Source of the DNA: Tepidibacter aestuarii | Lineage (GTDB): Bacteria > Bacillota > Clostridia > Peptostreptococcales > Peptostreptococcaceae | Assembly (NCBI RefSeq): GCF_934924865.1 | Contig: NZ_OW235316.1 | Span: 1 to 38,213, forward strand | DNA length: 38,213 bases | Direction of reading: 5' to 3' | Part shown: piece by piece, positions 34,103 to 38,213 of the stretch | Numbering within the stretch: the first letter of the stretch is position 1 | Layout of the letters: each line of letters begins with the position of its first letter | Program-made: the position numbers and the translations under genes | The notes under the pieces: generated by a model | Told to the model about the DNA's origin: nothing | The model's input: the letters and a program-made list of their open reading frames with translations, nothing else | Databases searched by the model: none

Positions 34103-35457
34103 CCTAATATCATTTTTATTATGAATAGTATTGAAATTACATATAGCAAAGGTGTTATTTGCTTTTGTTTACCATTTAGTACTTTCAGTATAACATAACT
34201 TAATATTCCAAACACAATCCCTTCAGATATACTATACGTAAGTGGCATCATTATTATAGTCAAGAAAGCTGGAATAGCTTCAGTTAAATCATCAAAATCT
34301 ATTTCTTTTATAGGCGATATCATAAATAATCCAACTAATATCAATGCAGGCGCTGTTGCGGCAGATGGTATCATTATGAATAAAGGAGATAAAAACAGCG
34401 CTACTATAAACATAATCGCAGTAGATAAAGCTGTAAGACCAGTTCTTCCTCCGTCAGCAACCCCTGCTGCGCTTTCTACAAAAGTTGATACAGTACTTGT
34501 TCCAAATATAGCTCCCACAGTTGTACCAACAGCATCTGCTAATAATGCTTGTTTTGCATTAGGTACATTTCCTTTTTCATCTAACATATCTGCCTTTGTA
34601 GCAACCCCTACCAATGTACCAACTGTATCAAATAAATCCACAAATAAAAATGTAAACAAGACAATGATCATATCTACCGAAAATATATTATTCCACTCAA
34701 ATTTAAATAATATAGGAGATAATGAAGGTGGTGCGCTAAAAATTTTGAATCCTTCTGGTATAACAGTTACTCCAAGAGGGATACCTATTATTGTAGTAAC
34801 AACTATACCAATTAATAATGCCCCTTTAACATTTTTAGATAATAAAAATCCTGTTATAATTAGTCCTGTTAAAGCGAGTAAAGCTGGTCCTGAAGATATG
34901 TGTCCTATAGAAACAGGAAGTCCATCTAATTGACCTTGATCATTTATAAATTTGCCACTAATTACTATACCTGAATTTACAAGACCTAAAAATGCGATAA
35001 ACAATCCTATTCCAACAGAAACAGCTTTTTTTAGTTGTATAGGTATAGAATTTAAAATTGCTTCTCTAACATTAAAAAACGTAAGTATCAAAAATATAAT
35101 TCCTTCTAAAAATACAGCAGTAAGTGCAAATTCCCACGAATATCCCATAGTTAGAACAACTGTAAAAGCAAAAAAAGCATTCGGTCCCATAGCAGGAGCT
35201 AAAGCAAATGGTAGATTCGCATGAAATGCCATGACAAGAGTTGCGATAATAGACGATAAAGCTGTTGCTGTAAATAAGGCTCCAAAATCCATTCCAGCAG
35301 CAGATAATATACTTGGGTTTACTATTAATATGTATGCCATTGTCATGAAGGTTGTGATACCAGCTATTATTTCAGTTTTTATATTAGTATTATTCGCTCT
35401 TAATTTAAATAGCCTTTCAATATTTGATTCAGATATAACATTAGTTGTCTTTTGCAT
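34099..35457 (-). CDS. NCS2-family purine permease (AzgA/PbuG-like)
   Basis: A 452-residue transporter with about 13-14 hydrophobic segments. The start TEIIAGITTFMTMAYILIVN, the segment FALAPAMGPNAFFAFTV and FLFVDLFDTVGTLVGV are hallmarks of the AzgA branch (guanine/hypoxanthine/adenine uptake). I start at ATG 35457 (AGGAGG 7 nt before); an in-frame ATG at 35484 is upstream of that site. The promoter region carries two inverted PurBox-like elements but no purine riboswitch. A decayed IS element has broken the terminator of the upstream gene, so read-through into this gene is possible. Confidence 0.92.
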   Translation of the reverse strand: MQKTTNVISESNIERLFKLRANNTNIKTEIIAGITTFMTMAYILIVNPSILSAAGMDFGALFTATALSSIIATLVMAFHANLPFALAPAMGPNAFFAFTVVLTMGYSWEFALTAVFLEGIIFLILTFFNVREAILNSIPIQLKKAVSVGIGLFIAFLGLVNSGIVISGKFINDQGQLDGLPVSIGHISSGPALLALTGLIITGFLLSKNVKGALLIGIVVTTIIGIPLGVTVIPEGFKIFSAPPSLSPILFKFEWNNIFSVDMIIVLFTFLFVDLFDTVGTLVGVATKADMLDEKGNVPNAKQALLADAVGTTVGAIFGTSTVSTFVESAAGVADGGRTGLTALSTAIMFIVALFLSPLFIMIPSAATAPALILVGLFMISPIKEIDFDDLTEAIPAFLTIIMMPLTYSISEGIVFGILSYVILKVLNGKQKQITPLLYVISILFIIKMILG

Positions 35458-35500
35458 TATTTTTCCTCCTCTTAGTTCAAACAATTTAATTAATATCTAA

Positions 35501-35534
35501 CGAACTTTATATTGATTTGATTTATTTTCGTTCG
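35501..35534. promoter_or_regulatory. Pair of inverted PurR-type boxes
   Basis: CGAAC (35501-35505) and GTTCG (35530-35534) face each other with 24 nt between. In Bacillus, PurR uses two inverted 14-bp boxes around CGAAC, about 16-17 bp apart, which gives the same core-to-core distance. They lie just downstream of the permease promoter. Confidence 0.55.
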
Positions 35535-35541
35535 CATATAG

Positions 35542-35570
35542 ATGATAATTGATTTTCAAACTGTAGTCAA
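35542..35570 (-). promoter_or_regulatory. Promoter of the NCS2 permease gene
   Basis: On the minus strand TTGACT (35570-35565), a 17-nt spacer and TATCAT (35547-35542). The nearer PurBox begins 7 nt after the -10 box, at the likely start site. Confidence 0.6.
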
Positions 35571-35631
35571 TACTTTTTTATAATTAACTCTGTATATTTA
35601 CGTAATTAACGTATACTTATATAAAAAATTT

Positions 35632-36252
35632 GACCATCAATGTAAAACACACCTATTTCCGAACTAAATAATAGTTTGAAAAAGATGTGCTTTATTAATG
35701 GTCAAATATAGTATAGAATTTAAGAAAAAAGTATTGTCATCATGCTATAAAATTGGACTCAATGCAACCTTCAAAAATGCGGTATTACAAAGGAAATATT
35801 GTATAGATGGTGTCTAAAATTGAGACCGTTGGGCTTATGAGAAAGAAAAATAAAACATATATACAAGAAGAAAAAATAAAAGCACTTAATTGTTTTTGGG
35901 AGAATGGACATGCTTAAACCTAGTGTTTCTTTTGTAATGAAAATGCTTAAAAATGGATTTAAAAAGGATAAATATGAAAGATTAATCATTCATTCAGTTC
36001 AAGGATTCCAATACCTAAATATACGATTCAGAAAATTTCTTCTCGCAGTTGAAAGCTGAATTTTTTCATGTTAATCATTTTAAAACTGTTGAAGATTTTA
36101 GTAAAGGTCTTCATGAATATATTTACTACTACAATAATAGAAGAATTAAAAGTAAACTAAAAATGGCTCCTGCAGAATACAGGAACCAACTTTCAGTTGC
36201 ATAATATTAAATTTTAGTCCGAACTTTGGGGTTCAGTACACAATTGATGGTC
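35632..36252 (-). terminator. Terminator split by an IS insertion
   Basis: Removing 35641-36240 and one CAA copy joins GACCATCAA (35632-35640) to TTGATGGTC (36244-36252), restoring GACCATCAATTGATGGTC, an 18-bp perfect palindrome followed on the minus strand by AAATTTTTT. This was the terminator of the class IV aminotransferase gene, whose stop is adjacent at 36253. The arms are now separated by about 600 nt and cannot form a normal terminator. Confidence 0.8.
35641..36240 (+). mobile_element. Decayed IS3-family (IS150-like) element, about 600 bp
   Basis: The ends start TGTA and finish TACA, and the terminal 28 bp agree at 19 positions as inverted repeats. A 3-bp target duplication, CAA, lies at 35638-35640 and 36241-36243, as expected for IS3 elements. 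Inside, on the plus strand, are pieces of orfA (MVKYSIEFKKKVLSS from 35698; then RKKNKTYIQEEKIKALNCFW) and of orfB: LIIHSVQGFQY (the DDE-type HSDQG with D changed to V) and the C-terminus ending EYIYYYNNRRIKSKLKMAPA plus EYRNQLSVA. About 800 bp of a typical 1.4-kb element is missing and the frames are broken. It cannot transpose by itself. Confidence 0.88.
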
Positions 36253-37077
36253 CTACTTTTTATATAAGTATTCGTTAATTTTATTATCATACTCTTCAAT
36301 TATTTTCTTTATTATAGAATTATGCGTAGAATTCAGATTGAACTCTTCTATACTTTTGATCGGTAAAACATTAACAGAAGTTCCTGTCATAAATGCTCCA
36401 TCCAAACAATATATATCACTCTCTTTTATGCAAACCTCTTTTATTTTTATGTTCAAGTTTTCACATATATCAACTACTACATTTCTAGTAACACCCAATA
36501 ATACATTTTTTGATGGAGCAGTATATATGCATTCTCCTTTAACAAAAAACATATTTGACCTACTTCCCTCTGTTATTAGACCTTCTTTGTTTACAAGAAG
36601 AGCTTCAAAAGCATTCTTTAATTTGAGTTCATTATTTATTTTCTCTCTCAGTTTATTATTTCCTACTTTAGCATTTGGTTTTTCTCTTTCAGAATGATAT
36701 ATTATTGTACTTATCCCAGTTTCATACATTTGTTTAGCTGGATAATAACTTTTTATACACATAATAATCAACTTCTGCTCTTCTTTGTCTAAATCACTAA
36801 ATATTAATTTTATATTAATATTTTTACAATTATTTTTCTCTATTAGAATATTTATATCATTAGTTATTATATACTTATGTATGTTTAGTTTGAAACCAAG
36901 AATCTCAGCAGATTTAAATAACCTTTCAAGATGTTGTTCTAAAAATAAAGTTTTTCCATTTATTACTCTTATAACTTCATATATACTGTTATTACTATTT
37001 TCTGAAAAATCCACTTTCTCATATTTATTCTTTATTATCCCATTGAAAATATAATATTTTTCTTCTGTTCGGATCAT
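36253..37077 (-). CDS. Class IV aminotransferase (BCAT / D-amino acid transaminase / PabC-like)
   Basis: A 274-residue fold-type IV PLP enzyme. The likely cofactor Lys lies in NAKVGNNKLR; LITEGSRSNMFFVKG and VLLGVTRNVVVDI match the phosphate and C-terminal substrate motifs. The family includes 4-amino-4-deoxychorismate lyase, D-amino acid transaminase and branched-chain aminotransferase; the length and lack of pab neighbours do not decide. I start at ATG 37077, with AGAGGTG 6 nt before it; the in-frame GTG at 37086 lies inside that site. Its terminator was disrupted by the IS element. Confidence 0.85.
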   Translation of the reverse strand: MIRTEEKYYIFNGIIKNKYEKVDFSENSNNSIYEVIRVINGKTLFLEQHLERLFKSAEILGFKLNIHKYIITNDINILIEKNNCKNINIKLIFSDLDKEEQKLIIMCIKSYYPAKQMYETGISTIIYHSEREKPNAKVGNNKLREKINNELKLKNAFEALLVNKEGLITEGSRSNMFFVKGECIYTAPSKNVLLGVTRNVVVDICENLNIKIKEVCIKESDIYCLDGAFMTGTSVNVLPIKSIEEFNLNSTHNSIIKKIIEEYDNKINEYLYKK

Positions 37078-37204
37078 TTTAAACACCTCTTACCTCTTAT
37101 AAAAATTTATTAAAGCTTAAACTATAAAAACAGATATTTTAACTATACACTAATTATTATAATTTAAATTTTCATTTTAAAGAATAGTAATTACATTAAT
37201 TTCC

Positions 37205-37242
37205 TTCGACTTTTTTCGACGTTTGTATTATATTTATATTAT
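37205..37242 (+). promoter_or_regulatory. Promoter of the exported protein with tandem TTCGAC repeats
   Basis: TTCGAC occurs at 37205-37210 and 37215-37220, exactly 10 bp apart. The second copy serves as a plausible -35 for TATTAT at 37237-37242 (16-nt spacer). TTCGAC is six of the seven bases of a Spo0A box in reverse (TTCGACA), so Spo0A control is possible. Confidence 0.4.
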
Positions 37243-37275
37243 GTGTAAATTATATAAAGTTCAAGGAGGAAGAAT

Positions 37276-38094
37276 ATGAAAAAAATAATAATATCTAGTA
37301 TATTAAGTCTAGGAATTGCATTTGCTCCATTACATATTAATACAGCTAACGCCTATACGCAAATTAATAGTTCATTATTACTTAAAACTGGCATGCGAAA
37401 TCAAAATGTAATGCTTCTACAAAACAATCTAAAGGAATTAGGATATTTTCATGTGAATCCCACAGGTTATTATGGAAGTATAACAAAAAAGTCAGTTTTA
37501 GATTTTCAAAAGGCTAATAATTTAATGGCAGATGGTATAGCAGGAAAGAATACAATTAAAAAACTAAACTTATTAAATGGAAAAAGCACTTCTTCTGTAA
37601 CAAGAGGAGGCTCATCATCACAGTCTAATTGGACATGGTTCTCAAAAGTTCAATATGCAATTCCTAGAGGGGCTACATTTGAAGTACTAGATATATATTC
37701 TGGAAAATCGTTTAAAGCCAATAGAACATATGGTACTAACCATATAGATGCAGAAACTATAAGTGAATATGATACATCTATATACAAAAGTATATTCGGA
37801 GGAAATTGGTCTTGGAATAAACGACCAATTATAGTTACCTATAATGGAATATCGCTACCAGCGTCTATGGCTGGTATGCCTCACGCTGGAAATGATAATG
37901 CACCTTCAGCATCTTATACTACTTGGAGAAGTGGTGGTTATGGTGCAGGGACTAACTTAGATGCAATCAAAAACAATGGAATGCATGGAGTCTTTGATAT
38001 ACATTTCATAGGTAGTAGGACTCACAGCAGTAATAGAGTTGATAATGTACATCAAAACAACATAAAAATTGCTCAAAAATATATAGGTAAATAA
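37276..38094 (+). CDS. Exported peptidoglycan-binding protein with uncharacterised C-terminal domain
   Basis: A 272-residue secreted protein: signal peptide (cleavage near residue 26, after TANA), a PG_binding_1 domain (about 36-96; LLQNNLKELGYFHV, then GSITKKSVLDFQKANNL), a Ser/Gly linker, and a C-terminal domain (about 118-270) rich in Trp, His and Asp (GGNWSWNKRP, MPHAGNDN, GVFDIHFIGSRTH, VHQNN). The clustered His/Asp could form a metal or hydrolase site; I do not recognise the family. It probably acts on the cell wall. ATG start with CAAGGAGGA. Confidence 0.8.
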   Translation: MKKIIISSILSLGIAFAPLHINTANAYTQINSSLLLKTGMRNQNVMLLQNNLKELGYFHVNPTGYYGSITKKSVLDFQKANNLMADGIAGKNTIKKLNLLNGKSTSSVTRGGSSSQSNWTWFSKVQYAIPRGATFEVLDIYSGKSFKANRTYGTNHIDAETISEYDTSIYKSIFGGNWSWNKRPIIVTYNGISLPASMAGMPHAGNDNAPSASYTTWRSGGYGAGTNLDAIKNNGMHGVFDIHFIGSRTHSSNRVDNVHQNNIKIAQKYIGK

Positions 38095-38133
38095 ATAAAA
38101 TCCGGTATATTCATATACCGGATTTTATTTATT
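38090..38133. terminator. Bidirectional palindromic terminator
   Basis: 21-bp perfect arms (core AAAATCCGGTATAT and its complement) with a 2-nt centre. It contains the stop of the exported-protein gene (38092-38094) and reaches into the stop of the convergent XapX-like gene. Confidence 0.85.
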
Positions 38134-38213
38134 AAAATAAAAGCTGTGCTATTTTGCCTCCAATTATAACCCCTAAAACTCCCATAACTCCTGCAAAAAC
38201 AGGCGGTGCTGGT
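38132..38213 (-). CDS. XapX-like small membrane protein, C-terminal end only
   Basis: The last 27 codons of a gene running off the right edge, reading PAPPVFAGVMGVLGVIIGGK then IAQLLF and TAA. The PAPP motif followed by a hydrophobic helix is typical of XapX/DUF1427 proteins of unknown function. The assignment rests on this short stretch. Confidence 0.5.
   Translation of the reverse strand, partial: PAPPVFAGVMGVLGVIIGGKIAQLLF

Noticed and set aside
34376..34933. A 185-codon open frame on the plus strand opposite the NCS2 permease
   Set aside because: Antisense shadow of a strongly supported membrane-protein gene; no ribosome binding site and no protein-like motifs.
35458..35640. Purine riboswitch before the NCS2 permease
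   Set aside because: None of the conserved purine aptamer core sequences is present; PurBox-like sites explain control better.
35650..35670. A CGAAC core inside the left end of the IS remnant as another PurBox
   Set aside because: It is part of the terminal inverted repeat, mirrored at the right end, and not near a promoter.
1..38213. CRISPR array, tRNA or rRNA genes
   Set aside because: No regularly spaced repeats and no tRNA- or rRNA-like segments were found on reading both strands.

Overview
The window is AT-rich, densely packed low-GC Firmicute DNA. AGGAGG-type ribosome binding sites, several TTG starts, a sporulation gene (spoVAF), families centred on Clostridia (DUF1836, DUF3785, DUF3793) and an electron-confurcating lactate dehydrogenase operon point to an anaerobic spore-forming Clostridium, most likely of the Peptostreptococcaceae (the Clostridioides/Paraclostridium/Romboutsia neighbourhood). 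That placement is inferred from gene content. No rRNA, tRNA or CRISPR array was seen.

Layout. (1) 1-6023, minus strand: a lactate-utilisation module read right to left: truA, a FadR-type regulator, L-lactate permease, lactate racemase LarA, EtfB, and EtfA with an N-terminal ferredoxin domain (cut by the window edge). The catabolic genes are preceded by three near-identical TGGTARTACCA palindromes, and the permease promoter also contains a perfect CodY box. (2) 6178-8897: small genes: a frameshifted MltG-like gene, two small hypothetical or holin-like proteins, a metallo-beta-lactamase hydrolase whose ribosome binding site lies in a perfect hairpin, a possible structured RNA, and DUF3793. (3) 9031-16337: spoVAF, purB with a PurBox-like site, an aminotransferase / dipeptidase / degenerate tyrosine recombinase cluster, and uppP. 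(4) 16332-20400: a helicase-like protein that has lost most catalytic residues, beside a DUF2207 membrane protein. (5) 20491-26356: cupin, DUF1836, DUF3785, SulP transporter, ABC-F ATPase and thiol peroxidase. (6) 26453-31916: potABCD polyamine uptake and a DAACS symporter. (7) 31911-38213: an RNA methyltransferase, LarE (cofactor synthesis for LarA), a PurR-type-site-controlled purine permease, a decayed IS3-family element sitting inside a terminator, a class IV aminotransferase, an exported peptidoglycan-binding protein and the end of a XapX-like protein.

How the parts connect. LarA interconverts D- and L-lactate, the permease imports lactate, and EtfAB with a lactate dehydrogenase expected beyond the left edge would oxidise it using NAD+ and reduced ferredoxin. 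LarE, about 30 kb away, makes the nickel-pincer cofactor of LarA. purB and the NCS2 permease share PurBox-like elements at their promoters. Many terminators are long perfect palindromes that include the stop codons of the genes they serve.

The most unusual items are the catalytically stripped helicase-like protein, the IS element that split a terminator exactly at its centre, the hairpin-buried ribosome binding site, the recombinase lacking two catalytic residues, and the layered operator/CodY control of the lactate genes. I saw no clearly new defence or mobile system.
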